From positions 15,319 through 79,318 of the forward strand of contig JACPMF010000010.1 of the NCBI GenBank assembly GCA_016186145.1: a stretch of 64,000 nt of DNA, in the 5' to 3' direction. The translations under genes were made by a program, and so were the position numbers. Shown here in pieces: positions 41,795 through 50,307 of the stretch. Under the pieces are notes generated by a model, which saw only the letters and a list, made by a program, of their open reading frames with translations, ran no database searches and was not told where the DNA came from. This DNA is from Candidatus Sungiibacteriota bacterium. GTDB taxonomy: Bacteria > Patescibacteria > Paceibacteria > Sungbacterales > SURF-37. The first letter of the stretch is position 1; every line of letters begins with the position of its first letter.

Positions 41795-42379
41795 TTAAAG
41801 AACTGATGCTTTATTGTTACTTAACAAAGAAATTCTATCAAGTAAAGTATATTCAGCCCCGGTAATTTTTAGCCGCGACTCCATAATGTCTATCGCCGAA
41901 ACTTCAAGAGCAAGGGGCAGCTGCTCGAGAATTCTCGTCTTTTTTTCAATTTCCGCAAGACCGCCTTCTTCAAACCGAGCAAGCGTGATATGCGGATAAA
42001 CTGCTCTCTCTTCTTTTTTAAATCCACCGACGCTTTTTTCCAGAACAATCCGCTCTTCAAAGCGGCGCTTCAGTTCAAGAAGCTTTTCCGAAGCCGCCCC
42101 AAAAAGCCAGATCATTCTCGCTTCCTGCCCCGGTGGAGCGAGCTCTATTGAATTGAATGGTATAGAAAAAGAATGAATTTTTCTTGCTTCCTCCAAAAGC
42201 AGCAATCGGACGGCCTCAAACTCCTGATCGGTCACATAAAAAGGCGGCACCAATGTGATGTGCCAATTTTGCGGCGGCACCCAGCGAATCGGAAGCCACT
42301 GCCATCGCTTAACCGCCTCCGTGATTTTCTCGCGGAGTTCTTCGGAAAGTCCGGTTGCAATAAAAATTCTCCGGCGCAT
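41795..42379 (-). CDS. thpR: 2H phosphoesterase (RNA 2',3'-cyclic phosphodiesterase, ThpR-like)
   Basis: The start at 42379 (MRRRIFIATGLSEELREKI) is chosen because the family begins just before the R-x-F-I-A strand. The ORF upstream of it overlaps the nuclease gene. Both catalytic H-x-T-x motifs are present: NWHITLVPPF and YPHITLARF. 194 residues, the usual size. It is coupled to the upstream nuclease gene, whose TGA (42381-42383) is one base from this ATG. Probable role in tRNA or RNA end repair. Confidence 0.88.
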   Translation of the reverse strand: MRRRIFIATGLSEELREKITEAVKRWQWLPIRWVPPQNWHITLVPPFYVTDQEFEAVRLLLLEEARKIHSFSIPFNSIELAPPGQEARMIWLFGAASEKLLELKRRFEERIVLEKSVGGFKKEERAVYPHITLARFEEGGLAEIEKKTRILEQLPLALEVSAIDIMESRLKITGAEYTLLDRISLLSNNKASVL

Positions 42380-42380
42380 A

Positions 42381-43082
42381 TCATTCGCCGTTTGAAAATT
42401 CGCGGAAACGACAAAATTCGCACTCGCTATGCGCCTTCGGCTCGCCATCCCTGACAATACGGACAACTTCTTCCAAAATTCCAAGACCGTTTTGAGGGCT
42501 TAGTTTTAATTTTACGAGCTCGGTGACAAAATCAGCAGAACTTTGCGCGTATTCTTTCGGCCAAAAAAACAACAGGTATCCGTATCCGGCAACCGGATAA
42601 CCGTTCTTTTCAAAAAGCAAAGCGTAAAGATCAAGCTGGGTTTGATAGTGGGCCGCAGTGTCTTCTTTAAGCGGATAACCGCGGGTTTTAAAATCAATCG
42701 GAACAAATTCGCCCTTCTCGTTAATAAGCAAATCGTCAATCGCGCCTTTTAAAGTAAGGTCAAGTTCTGTAAACACGTAAGAAATTCCTTTCCAGTTGTT
42801 GCGCCATACGTCAAGAAACGCGCGATCAGTATAAAGCGTTTCCTTGCCCAAACCGCGAAGCTCCGGGGGTAATTCTTCTTTCTCCCGATATCCGTCAAAA
42901 TAGGTTTTGAAAAGACGGTCAAATCCTCCGGGCAGGCTTGGAAATATCCCTGACGGCCGCTTCAATCCTTCGCGAAAATAAAGCCACAAACATCTCGGGC
43001 ACTCGAGAAGCATGCCGATTTGCGAAGGAGAAACGGTAATAGAAGATTTTGGAGTTGTTTTCGATCCCCTGTTTTTATACAT
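42381..43082 (-). CDS. PD-(D/E)XK nuclease, Cas4/RecB-like, with a likely Fe-S cluster
   Basis: 233 residues. The nuclease core is GAIDDLLINEKGEFVPIDFK followed by T, with the D...D-x-K acidic/lysine set, and QTQLDLYALLF is motif IV. Cysteines near the N terminus (ECPRCLW) and a C-terminal pair (SECEFCRF) would bind a 4Fe-4S cluster as in Cas4 and AddB-type nucleases. No CRISPR array or other cas gene is present, so a role in DNA repair is more likely than adaptation. First gene of a nuclease-thpR-pyrF minus-strand series. Confidence 0.82.
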   Translation of the reverse strand: MYKNRGSKTTPKSSITVSPSQIGMLLECPRCLWLYFREGLKRPSGIFPSLPGGFDRLFKTYFDGYREKEELPPELRGLGKETLYTDRAFLDVWRNNWKGISYVFTELDLTLKGAIDDLLINEKGEFVPIDFKTRGYPLKEDTAAHYQTQLDLYALLFEKNGYPVAGYGYLLFFWPKEYAQSSADFVTELVKLKLSPQNGLGILEEVVRIVRDGEPKAHSECEFCRFREFSNGE

Positions 43083-43134
43083 GCACCCGGATCATAACAT
43101 GAACGCAAACTTTTCAGAAAAGCCAACCAAAAAG

Positions 43135-43163
43135 TTGACAAAACGGGAATAATTTGCTAAAAC
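43135..43163 (+). promoter_or_regulatory. Promoter for the 43221-LemA pair
   Basis: TTGACA (43135-43140), 17 bases, TAAAAC (43158-43163). Confidence 0.6.
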
Positions 43164-43220
43164 AAATTTTGTTCCTTGTAAATTAGGACATGCCAAAAAA
43201 CAAAAGAAGGAGCGGGATTT

Positions 43221-44330
43221 ATGGAGCTCTTCTTGCTCCTCGTCATTCCTCTGCTTATCGCCTTGGGGGCGTTTTTGTGGAGTACTTTGAAGCGGGATCG
43301 CCGCTACATTATCAGTCTCAAAGAATTTCTGGTTATGGTTGGGGTTGTAGTGTTTCTCATGCTCGTCGGTTACTTTATCTCCCGCTATGCGGCAACCTAC
43401 GACAACGAGCTCTGGAACGGCCGCGTCGTCAATAAGCAACAAGAACGAGTGTCATGCGAACATTCCTATCCTTGCAATCCGCACCCATGCATGTGCGACG
43501 ATAAAGGCAACTGCAGCACCTGCTGGGATACCTGCTATGAACATTCCTATGACTGGGATTGGGCGCTTTACACTTCAAACAGCGAACGGATCGAAATTAA
43601 CCGAATTGACCGACAAGGAGTGAATGAACCCCCGCGATATACGAAAGCAAAGAGCGGCGACCCGACGGCGGTAATTCACGGCTATACGAACTACATAAAA
43701 GCAAATCCATGGTCAATCATGCGAAGAAGCGGCGCGATGGAGGAATTCAAAAACCTCATGCCGTCCTACCCTCTTAACATATACGACTACCATTATGTTG
43801 ATCGCTTCATCGCGCTCGGTGTTACAATCCCTCCGGACGCTTCCCCGCTTTGGAACCGCGACCTCATGGAAGTAAACGCTGATCTTGGAAAGAAAAAACA
43901 GGTCAACATCATTTTTGTCGTTGTACCGACCGCTGACTCTTCTTATCTTCACGCCCTCGAAGAAGGATGGCTTGGAGGAAAAAAGAACGACCTCGTAGTC
44001 ATCTTCGGTGTCGCCCGCTATCCGGAAGTCAGCTGGGTGCGAGTGATGTCGTGGACGCAGGCAGAAGAAGTCAAAATCGGCCTGCGTGATTCCCTCCAAG
44101 AGATCGGCTCCCTCGAAAGGCACGAGGAAATAATTACCAAAACAAAAGAGCTGGTAGACAAACTCTTTGTCAGACGGCCCATGGCCGACTTCGAATACCT
44201 TATGGCAGGCGTCCGCCCGCCGCCATGGACACTGATTACTCTTCTTATCGTCGGAATAGGAGTTTCTGTGGGGCTCGCCGTCTTTTTCTATAGGGAAGAC
44301 CCGTTTGAAACTGGCAGAAAACACTGGTAA
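43221..44330 (+). CDS. Membrane protein with a Cys-rich loop and a TPM-like region, partner of LemA
   Basis: 369 residues. Two N-terminal transmembrane helices, an outer region and one C-terminal helix (WTLITLLIVGIGVSVGLAVF). Residues about 79-107 hold eight cysteines (CEHSYPCNPHPCMC, CSTCWDTCYEHSYDWDW). Later segments include GYTNYIKA and VNIIFVVVPTADSSY, KKNDLVVIFGVARY, the latter reminiscent of TPM/YgcG domains, which often neighbour LemA. From memory, proteins with the same C-x-x-C-Y-E-H-x-Y-D and YTNYIKA segments, paired with LemA-like genes, occur in large tailed phages. That recollection is unverified. SD: GGAG before ATG at 43221. Confidence 0.65.
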   Translation: MELFLLLVIPLLIALGAFLWSTLKRDRRYIISLKEFLVMVGVVVFLMLVGYFISRYAATYDNELWNGRVVNKQQERVSCEHSYPCNPHPCMCDDKGNCSTCWDTCYEHSYDWDWALYTSNSERIEINRIDRQGVNEPPRYTKAKSGDPTAVIHGYTNYIKANPWSIMRRSGAMEEFKNLMPSYPLNIYDYHYVDRFIALGVTIPPDASPLWNRDLMEVNADLGKKKQVNIIFVVVPTADSSYLHALEEGWLGGKKNDLVVIFGVARYPEVSWVRVMSWTQAEEVKIGLRDSLQEIGSLERHEEIITKTKELVDKLFVRRPMADFEYLMAGVRPPPWTLITLLIVGIGVSVGLAVFFYREDPFETGRKHW

Positions 44331-44373
44331 CGCGATAAACTGCAAAAACCCCGAACGGGAAAGGAGAGGTCAC

Positions 44374-44943
44374 ATGAGTAAAGGGCTCGTAATCACCGTT
44401 GCTGTTCTTGCGGTATTGGGTGTATTGGTTCTCGCCGTCGTCGGTTCGCTTATCGGCTTCAATAACACCGCTGTTCGCATGGAAGCGGGCGTTAAGGCGC
44501 AGTACGAACAGAACCGAAATAACTACGACAACTACTGGAAGAAGCTGAAAGAAATCGCACAGGTTCCCGCAATGTATGTTGACGATATGAAAAAGCTTTG
44601 GGACGGCGTCATGACGGGCCGTTACGGAAAAGAAGGTTCCCGGGCAATGTTCCAGTGGATCCAGGAACGGAACCCCAAGCTTGACCCCTCGCTTTACCGA
44701 AAAATCCAGGATGTCGTCGAAGCCGGCCGCAATAGCTTCGAGGCAGATCAAAAAATGCTGATCGACAAAAAACGCGAATACTTCGACACCTACCTCAAGA
44801 CTTTCCCGAATAGCGCGCTTGCCGGACTCCTCGGCTTTCCGAAAATCAACCCTGCAGACTACGCAATTGTCACTTCGGAAGAGACGGAAGAAGTGTTCAA
44901 AAGCAAAAAGTCGAAACCGCTGAAACTCCGAGACGAAAACTAA
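44374..44943 (+). CDS. LemA-family membrane protein
   Basis: 189 residues. One N-terminal transmembrane helix (LVITVAVLAVLGVLVLAVVG) is followed by FNNTAVRMEAGVKAQYEQNR, the LemA start where helices form an extended bundle, and FPNSALAGLLGFPKI, similar to the family's conserved F-P-x-x-x-x-A. ATG at 44374 follows AGGAGAGG. It is 43 bases after the Cys-rich membrane protein, so the two form an operon closed by a terminator. The function of LemA proteins is not established. Confidence 0.82.
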   Translation: MSKGLVITVAVLAVLGVLVLAVVGSLIGFNNTAVRMEAGVKAQYEQNRNNYDNYWKKLKEIAQVPAMYVDDMKKLWDGVMTGRYGKEGSRAMFQWIQERNPKLDPSLYRKIQDVVEAGRNSFEADQKMLIDKKREYFDTYLKTFPNSALAGLLGFPKINPADYAIVTSEETEEVFKSKKSKPLKLRDEN

Positions 44944-44961
44944 AAGAGCTTAAAAATCGAG

Positions 44962-44985
44962 ATGCCGCATGCGCGGCATTTTTTC
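44962..44985 (+). terminator. Terminator of the LemA operon
   Basis: ATGCCGC-ATGC-GCGGCAT followed by T5. Confidence 0.85.
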
Positions 44986-44991
44986 TTATAT

Positions 44992-45015
44992 AAAAAGCGG
45001 CCTTCAGGCCGCTTT
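44992..45015 (-). terminator. Terminator of the nadC operon
   Basis: On the minus strand AAAGCGGCC-TGAA-GGCCGCTTT followed by TTAT. It lies at the nadC stop codon. Confidence 0.8.
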
Positions 45016-45016
45016 C

Positions 45017-45856
45017 TTAATTTTCCCCGACGCGCATTTTCATTTTGACAGGATGAGCGCCTCGAACCAAAGAACTGGTAGAAATATAATGGACCCCGGT
45101 TTCAGCAATCAAGCGAAGATCCTTATCGCCTATGCCGGATGCTTCGAAAATAATTTTGTCACCGTACTTTTGTACCGCTTCAGCCATCATTTTCAAACTC
45201 ATATTGTCGAGAAGCACGTGGCTGACCCTGCCGTCGGCTACGACAACCTCAAGCTCCTCAAAAGTTTCCACTTCGATCTCGACGCTGACCAAATGCGACT
45301 TTGCCAGGAAAGCGCGGTCAATCGCTTTTTTAATCCAGCCGTCGATCTGAATATCTTCTTTCTTGATAAGAATCCCATCATATCTTCCAAACCGGTGATT
45401 GGTTCCGCCGCCGACCCTTACAGCATACTTTTCAAACACGCGAAGGCCGGGCGTAGTTTTTCTCGTATCAAGAAGTTTCGCAGGCAAACCCTTGATTTCA
45501 TCGACCGCTTTTCGCGTATGCGCGGCAATTCCGGAAAGGTGCTGGAGAAGATTCAAAACCGTACGGATACCGTGGCGAAGTGTTTCAACCTCAATGTCAA
45601 TTCTGGCAACGATATTTCCTGAAGAGAAAGCCCTTCCTTCTTCAAGTAAAAAGATCGCTCGCGGCTTCTGAACGCCGTCGGGAGTAATAAGCGAAAAGGC
45701 TGGAACAATCAATTTCCCTCCGCACATAACTCCCGGTTCTTCCGCAATGATTCTCGCGCTAACGAAACGCAGCGAATCGTTCGACTCAACCGCAACAGGT
45801 CCAATATCTTCCGCCAAAAATTCTTCAAGCTTTCGACGAACGAAAATCTCGTTCAT
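45017..45856 (-). CDS. nadC: Quinolinate phosphoribosyltransferase
   Basis: NadC converts quinolinate and PRPP to nicotinate mononucleotide. 279 residues. LNLLQHLSGIAAHT, DTRKTTPGLR with the substrate-binding Arg and Lys, KYAVRVGGGTNHR and VLLDNMS are all present, as is the final ISTSSLVRGAHPVKMKM. It is the last gene of the minus-strand series Mqo-like oxidase - nadA - nadC, 15 bases after nadA. Confidence 0.96.
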   Translation of the reverse strand: MNEIFVRRKLEEFLAEDIGPVAVESNDSLRFVSARIIAEEPGVMCGGKLIVPAFSLITPDGVQKPRAIFLLEEGRAFSSGNIVARIDIEVETLRHGIRTVLNLLQHLSGIAAHTRKAVDEIKGLPAKLLDTRKTTPGLRVFEKYAVRVGGGTNHRFGRYDGILIKKEDIQIDGWIKKAIDRAFLAKSHLVSVEIEVETFEELEVVVADGRVSHVLLDNMSLKMMAEAVQKYGDKIIFEASGIGDKDLRLIAETGVHYISTSSLVRGAHPVKMKMRVGEN

Positions 45857-45871
45857 TTCAGATCCCCTTTC

Positions 45872-46972
45872 TTAGACGATCCGAAGCATTCGCTCAATCG
45901 GAACGCGCGCCCTTTTCGCAAGCTCTACATCAACGGTAATTTCGTGCTTGAGATCGCGAAGCGACTCATAAACCTTCCGAAGCGTATTCTGTTTCATGAA
46001 GGGACAGATCGCTTCACGGCTTGCCGGAATAAAAGTTTTTCCCGGAGCGGCTTTTGACATCGGATAAATATTACCGACTTCGGTAGCAACAATAATCTTT
46101 TCGGCATCCGTCTCCCGTGCAAACTTAATCATTCCCTGCGTTGATAAAAACCGCATCCGGCCTTCGGAACTGTTCATCAACGGCACGAGACACGCTGACT
46201 GGCAGCCGCACTCCATGTGCCCTGCAACAACCGCATCGGGATGCTTGGCGAGCTCCTCCTGCAAATGCTGCGGACGAATCCGTTCGTGAACGTGGCACGC
46301 GCCCATCATCAACCATAACCGGTCAACCGACTGCCCCATCCCCAAAAGCATCTTTGCCGCGTAAAGTCCGAGAAAAACATCCGGGCCAAAAAGCACGGGG
46401 CCGTCGTGATTTTCAAACACGTATTTGATCACCTGCGGGGAATTTGCCGAAGCGCAGCAATAATCGCTTTCCGCCTTTACGTCAACATACGTATTCACGT
46501 AACTTACCACCACCCCATCGGGATGTTCTTTCTTCCAAGCGCGGATTTTCCCCGCATCCGCGTGCGAAGCTAAAGAACAAAGCGCTCTCAAATCAGGGGC
46601 AAGCACTTTCTGGTGCGGCTTTTTCATAACCGCAAGAATCTGGTTCATAAAAAGAACCGCCGCCTCAACCAAAACGTCCGCATCCGGCGCAACGCCCTTT
46701 TGCGCGAGAAATAAAGAATCGCCGACAGCATCCGCCACATCCTGAACGTCAGGCGGCATGTAATTATGCGCAAGCACCAAAGCGTTCCGTTCCCGCTTCA
46801 AACGCACGATTTCTTCGCAGAACCACTGCCGCTCTTCAGAAGAAATATTTTCAGGGAATGCGTCAGCAGGAACTTCCGGAATTTCATTTGGCGGGCCGAG
46901 GTCAGTTGTATCGATAGCCGCGATTGCTTCTCGCGCAGGGAGAATGTCTCCGGAAAGAACCTCACGAACCAT
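45872..46972 (-). CDS. nadA: Quinolinate synthase
   Basis: NadA condenses iminoaspartate with dihydroxyacetone phosphate using a 4Fe-4S cluster. 366 residues. LAHNYMPPDVQDVADAVGDS, VVSYVNTYVDVKAESDYCCA, MGACHVHERI and the cluster cysteines in RALCSLA, ECGCQSACL and ICPFMKQN are visible. The start overlaps the end of the Mqo-like gene by 11 bases, so the enzyme that should supply its unstable substrate iminoaspartate is most likely that upstream flavoprotein. Confidence 0.95.
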   Translation of the reverse strand: MVREVLSGDILPAREAIAAIDTTDLGPPNEIPEVPADAFPENISSEERQWFCEEIVRLKRERNALVLAHNYMPPDVQDVADAVGDSLFLAQKGVAPDADVLVEAAVLFMNQILAVMKKPHQKVLAPDLRALCSLASHADAGKIRAWKKEHPDGVVVSYVNTYVDVKAESDYCCASANSPQVIKYVFENHDGPVLFGPDVFLGLYAAKMLLGMGQSVDRLWLMMGACHVHERIRPQHLQEELAKHPDAVVAGHMECGCQSACLVPLMNSSEGRMRFLSTQGMIKFARETDAEKIIVATEVGNIYPMSKAAPGKTFIPASREAICPFMKQNTLRKVYESLRDLKHEITVDVELAKRARVPIERMLRIV

Positions 46973-48371
46973 TACGAACCCCCCTTTCTTTCAAAAAACT
47001 TTCTACAAGTTCGATATCCTCGATAGCATTACCCATACAACTTGATGCGCCGGGAGAAGGCGTTACATTGCAAATTACCGGATTATCCGAATCACCGACA
47101 AACTTACCGAGACCCATTTCCAGCTTCCTGGTCTTGAGGTTCAAAAGCTGGGGCCTGATACCGCCCATTCCCCTTCCGAAGTGCAGGTCGCGAAACCGCA
47201 TCGTCGGAATGACCTTCTGCGCTCCCCACTTGAGAAAAAACCATTTTCCAAGAATTGGAAAGTTATATAAAATGTTCTTCAGCTCAAAACGGGACAGCCT
47301 CGGATCGCCGAGGACTCGCAAAAGCGTCAAAAAATAATCCCACGGCCGGAGCATTCCCATTTTCATAAAATCCACGATGGTCGAAAAATGATGGCGTTCA
47401 AAGAACGGAAGCACAATCGCAGTCGGCCCGATCCGCGTTTCATTTTCATTATAGACCGCGCGATCCGCATGAGGCGCTGCAAAAGGAATGTTTTCGTCCT
47501 GGACCGTATAAACCTTTCCGTTCAGAAACTTCTCCGTCGTGTAGTGGAAACTCCCCGCGACAGGCAGAATCGCGTACTCTTCCGCAGGAAGACCGTTTTC
47601 CGCATGGCGGACGCCGAGACGCTTCGCAAACATCAAACTATAAGGCCCGGCAGAAATCACAAGGGTTTTTGCCCGGAATACGCCTCGGTTAGTCTTTACA
47701 AGGTAAGTATTGTCTGCATCGCGCTCAATGCCAAAAACCTTAGTGCGAAAGAACGCATGAAATTCCTTACCATTTGCTTTCGCCTCTTTATCGCCTTCCC
47801 GAACAAACGATTCGGCAAGCTGGGCGTAATCTACCGCATGCCCCTTGCTATACAGCGCATAAAGATGTTTCTTCTCATCTTCATTTCTTCCTTCAACGAC
47901 TTTCGGCTCAATCGCCGCAATCTCCTGCCATCCAATAAGTTCAAGATCAGGATAATGGGGTTTCAGCATCTTGAATCTCATCCGCAGAAGGTTTGCCTCC
48001 TCCACATTCGTGCTAATGACCATAGCCGGCAACTCAACATACGCGCCGTGCCCGCGCTCCTTCAGGTAAGCGACAAGATACTTATAAAACGCATGCATCC
48101 GCAAGGCCTTCGGAAGAGAAAAGTTTGTTTCCTTGTCTCCGCGATGGGCGGTTTCGGCATTCGCAAGCACATTCGAATTAACCTGTGCTACGGCATGATG
48201 CTTTTCAAGGAGTGCGGCGCTCCGTATTTCAAACGAAAGAGCCGCTCGGAAATAAACTGCCGTCCCCACCACTCCGCCGCCGATAATCACGAGGTCATAA
48301 GCATCGCCATCGCTTCTCATGCCGATAGCTCCTTTCGCGCTATTGATAAGCGTAAAAGCGGCGTTTTTCAT
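46962..48371 (-). CDS. FAD-dependent oxidoreductase related to malate:quinone oxidoreductase
   Basis: ATG at 48371 is chosen for its GGGGGAGGG ribosome site, giving 469 residues, the size of Mqo. The N-terminal dinucleotide fold is YDLVIIGGGVVGTAVYFRAA. The C-terminal SPGASSCMGNAIEDIELVES matches the Mqo end (SPGAS). FRAKTLVISAGPYSLMFAKR carries the FAD-site A-G. It begins the nadA-nadC operon under an NrtR-type operator, in the place normally held by nadB (L-aspartate oxidase), which is absent from the window. It may make iminoaspartate from aspartate, or be a true malate or 2-hydroxyacid oxidase that only shares the operon. Confidence 0.78.
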   Translation of the reverse strand: MKNAAFTLINSAKGAIGMRSDGDAYDLVIIGGGVVGTAVYFRAALSFEIRSAALLEKHHAVAQVNSNVLANAETAHRGDKETNFSLPKALRMHAFYKYLVAYLKERGHGAYVELPAMVISTNVEEANLLRMRFKMLKPHYPDLELIGWQEIAAIEPKVVEGRNEDEKKHLYALYSKGHAVDYAQLAESFVREGDKEAKANGKEFHAFFRTKVFGIERDADNTYLVKTNRGVFRAKTLVISAGPYSLMFAKRLGVRHAENGLPAEEYAILPVAGSFHYTTEKFLNGKVYTVQDENIPFAAPHADRAVYNENETRIGPTAIVLPFFERHHFSTIVDFMKMGMLRPWDYFLTLLRVLGDPRLSRFELKNILYNFPILGKWFFLKWGAQKVIPTMRFRDLHFGRGMGGIRPQLLNLKTRKLEMGLGKFVGDSDNPVICNVTPSPGASSCMGNAIEDIELVESFLKERGVRNGS

Positions 48372-48407
48372 GATCCCTCCCCCTTCTTCAAATTTCAAGG
48401 AACTACT

Positions 48408-48426
48408 TAGTGTACTTTTTACACTA
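48408..48426. promoter_or_regulatory. NrtR-type operator, site 1
   Basis: TAGTGTA-N5-TACACTA (19 bp). On the minus strand it overlaps a -10-like TATAGT (48428-48423), 37 bases before the Mqo-like start. It lies between the divergent Mqo-like-nadA-nadC operon and nadK. The arms are identical to those at 58895-58913. Confidence 0.8.
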
Positions 48427-48491
48427 TACGCATGGTAACAAAACCGCTTTCGGTTTGTCAAGTAGTTTTCACCGTGCTACGCTTAAATGGC

Positions 48492-49364
48492 ATGTCGAAA
48501 ACACCATTCAAAAAAATTGCTTTTTATTACCGGCAAGACATACGGAATGCCGCGTTTTGGACAAAACGTCTTACGCAATGGATAACGCGCCATTATCCAA
48601 AAACGGCAATTCTCCCCCCGAACGCGGTTCCGAAAAGACGAAAAGAGGCGCCCGGTGTGCTTTTCGTTCTCGGCGGCGATGGTACCATCCTTGAGGCCGC
48701 ACAAAAGTTTCTCAAATGGAACCCTTTAATCATGGGGCTTAATCTCGGGCATGTCGGCTTTCTTGCGTCAGTGCGAAACCAAAATCATTTTATTAACGGA
48801 GTTAGCAAAGTATTTTCGAAAAAGTACAGAGTTCTCCCCAGGATGCTGATACGCGGAACCCTTTTTCGGAAAGGCAAAAAAATATTCTCGCAAGACGCCC
48901 TGAACGAAGTAACGGTGCAAAATCTCTCGGGCCTTGTTGACATTACGGTGTTTGTCGACGGCCATCCGGTACAAAAAATCCACGGAAGCGGGGTTCTCGC
49001 CTCCACCGCAACAGGATCAACCGCTTACAATATGTCCGCCCATGGCCCGATTGTAATGCCGGACATCAAATGCTTTGTCATTACCGAACTTTTCGACCAC
49101 AACATACCAACACCAAGCTTGGTAATCAAGCGAAACCGGACAATCACCATACAAATCGGGGACTTCCGAAAGCGCGGACAGTTTTCCATTAAAAAGACCG
49201 GGGAGCCCGCAGATGCCGTTTTGTTCGTTGGGTCTTGGGAAATTATCGCCCTCCAAAAAGGGGATATTATTCGCATCGAAAAATCAAGCCGCCTTATCAG
49301 GTTTATAGAGCTCGAAAAAAATTATTTCTTCAAAAGTCTGCAGGAAAAATTCGCCTTTCGGTAA
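48492..49364 (+). CDS. nadK: NAD kinase
   Basis: NADK phosphorylates NAD to NADP. ATG at 48492 (MSKTPFKKIAFYY) matches the family start; a longer reading has no ribosome site. 290 residues. FVLGGDGTILEA carries the GGDGT motif, and LNLGHVGFLA, NEVTV and the glycine-rich GSGVLASTATGSTAYNMSA are all present. It is divergent from the nadA operon and shares the intergenic region with NrtR site 1, so it may be co-regulated. Confidence 0.95.
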   Translation: MSKTPFKKIAFYYRQDIRNAAFWTKRLTQWITRHYPKTAILPPNAVPKRRKEAPGVLFVLGGDGTILEAAQKFLKWNPLIMGLNLGHVGFLASVRNQNHFINGVSKVFSKKYRVLPRMLIRGTLFRKGKKIFSQDALNEVTVQNLSGLVDITVFVDGHPVQKIHGSGVLASTATGSTAYNMSAHGPIVMPDIKCFVITELFDHNIPTPSLVIKRNRTITIQIGDFRKRGQFSIKKTGEPADAVLFVGSWEIIALQKGDIIRIEKSSRLIRFIELEKNYFFKSLQEKFAFR

Positions 49365-49472
49365 ACCCAGATTCGGAAGAGCTTCGCAACCTCATATTCT
49401 TTCCCGATGGACACGTACGATACTATTGGCAGTATCCCGGCTCAATTATCTTCTAAGGATGTTGCTTATAAG

Positions 49473-49504
49473 CAAAACAAAACCGGCTGAAATTCAGTCG
49501 GTTA
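49473..49504 (-). terminator. Terminator of pncA
   Basis: On the minus strand AACCGACTGAATTTCAGCCGGTT forms a hairpin (one mismatch) followed by TTGTTTT. Written in halves: AACCGACTGAA, TTTCAGCCGGTT. Confidence 0.7.
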
Positions 49505-49513
49505 TATTTTAGT

Positions 49514-50176
49514 TTATCGTATTGTTGCGCACCTTGAAGACGGCTGCGGTCTTTGTTGCACGCGAGGAATTCTCATAACCATGGAATCGTACGGCTCAAA
49601 AGAAATTTCTGCTCCGGCCCTCATCATTTCCATCACCGCGCGGCGACTGTCCCCTTCGTTACGTTCAACGCCGCGGCAGCAATTTATCAAAACCCTGGTT
49701 TTGTAACCGATCAAACACGCATCAAGAACCGTCGCCTTTACGCAATAATCGGTGGCAAGACCGGCAACATACAAAAGCTCGACACCGCGGAAAGGAAGCG
49801 TTTGACGAAGCGTCATTGAAAACTGATCACGGCCATCGAATGCAGAATAACCGTCTACTTCGCGCGACAACCCGGATACGGCGCAGCCTTTAGAAAAAAT
49901 ACGAAGCTCCTCGGGAAGATACAATTCAGGATAAAATCGAGCGCCCTCGGTATTTTGAATGCAGTGCGCCGGCCACTGGCCCCCGAACTCCACAAAATGT
50001 CGCGAATTCCTTGGATGCCAGTCTCTTGAGGCACAGATAAACCACTTCTCATGTATGGCTCGAGCAACCACGCAATTTAACGGCTCAATAACCCTGTCGC
50101 CATCCGGCACGGGAAGCGCGCCGCCAGGGCAAAAATCATTCTGCACATCCACGATCAAAAGCGCGGTTTTTGCCAT
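49514..50176 (-). CDS. pncA: Nicotinamidase
   Basis: PncA deamidates nicotinamide to nicotinate for NAD salvage. ATG at 50176 (MAKTALLIVDVQNDFCPGGA) lies just after GGGGAGGTA. 220 residues. The catalytic set is present: Asp in VDVQNDF, metal ligands in SRDWHP and nearby, WPAHCIQNTEG, and the nucleophile Cys in GLATDYCVKATVLDA. The C-terminal tail is Arg/Pro/Gln-rich and longer than usual. Its own promoter is clear; no NrtR site is seen at it. Confidence 0.94.
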   Translation of the reverse strand: MAKTALLIVDVQNDFCPGGALPVPDGDRVIEPLNCVVARAIHEKWFICASRDWHPRNSRHFVEFGGQWPAHCIQNTEGARFYPELYLPEELRIFSKGCAVSGLSREVDGYSAFDGRDQFSMTLRQTLPFRGVELLYVAGLATDYCVKATVLDACLIGYKTRVLINCCRGVERNEGDSRRAVMEMMRAGAEISFEPYDSMVMRIPRVQQRPQPSSRCATIR

Positions 50177-50224
50177 TACCTCCCCTTTCTTCACAAACAA
50201 AAAAATTACAAAAGAACAAAAAGT

Positions 50225-50253
50225 AGTATATGTTTTGCGGCCCAAAAAGTCAA
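50225..50253 (-). promoter_or_regulatory. pncA promoter
   Basis: On the minus strand TTGACT (50253-50248), 17 bases, TATACT (50230-50225). Confidence 0.75.
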
Positions 50254-50254
50254 A

Positions 50255-50287
50255 TCAAAAACCCCGCGTCATTTAATAACACGGGGT
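50255..50287 (-). terminator. Terminator of the 50308 gene
   Basis: On the minus strand CCCCGTG and CGCGGGG form a stem followed by T5. It lies directly upstream of the pncA promoter. Confidence 0.75.
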
Positions 50288-50307
50288 CTTACCTCTTCGT
50301 TTTAATT

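Noticed and set aside
42381..43082. Cas4-like nuclease as part of a CRISPR system
   Set aside because: No array of spaced identical repeats and no other cas gene is present; RecB-like repair nucleases share the same motifs.
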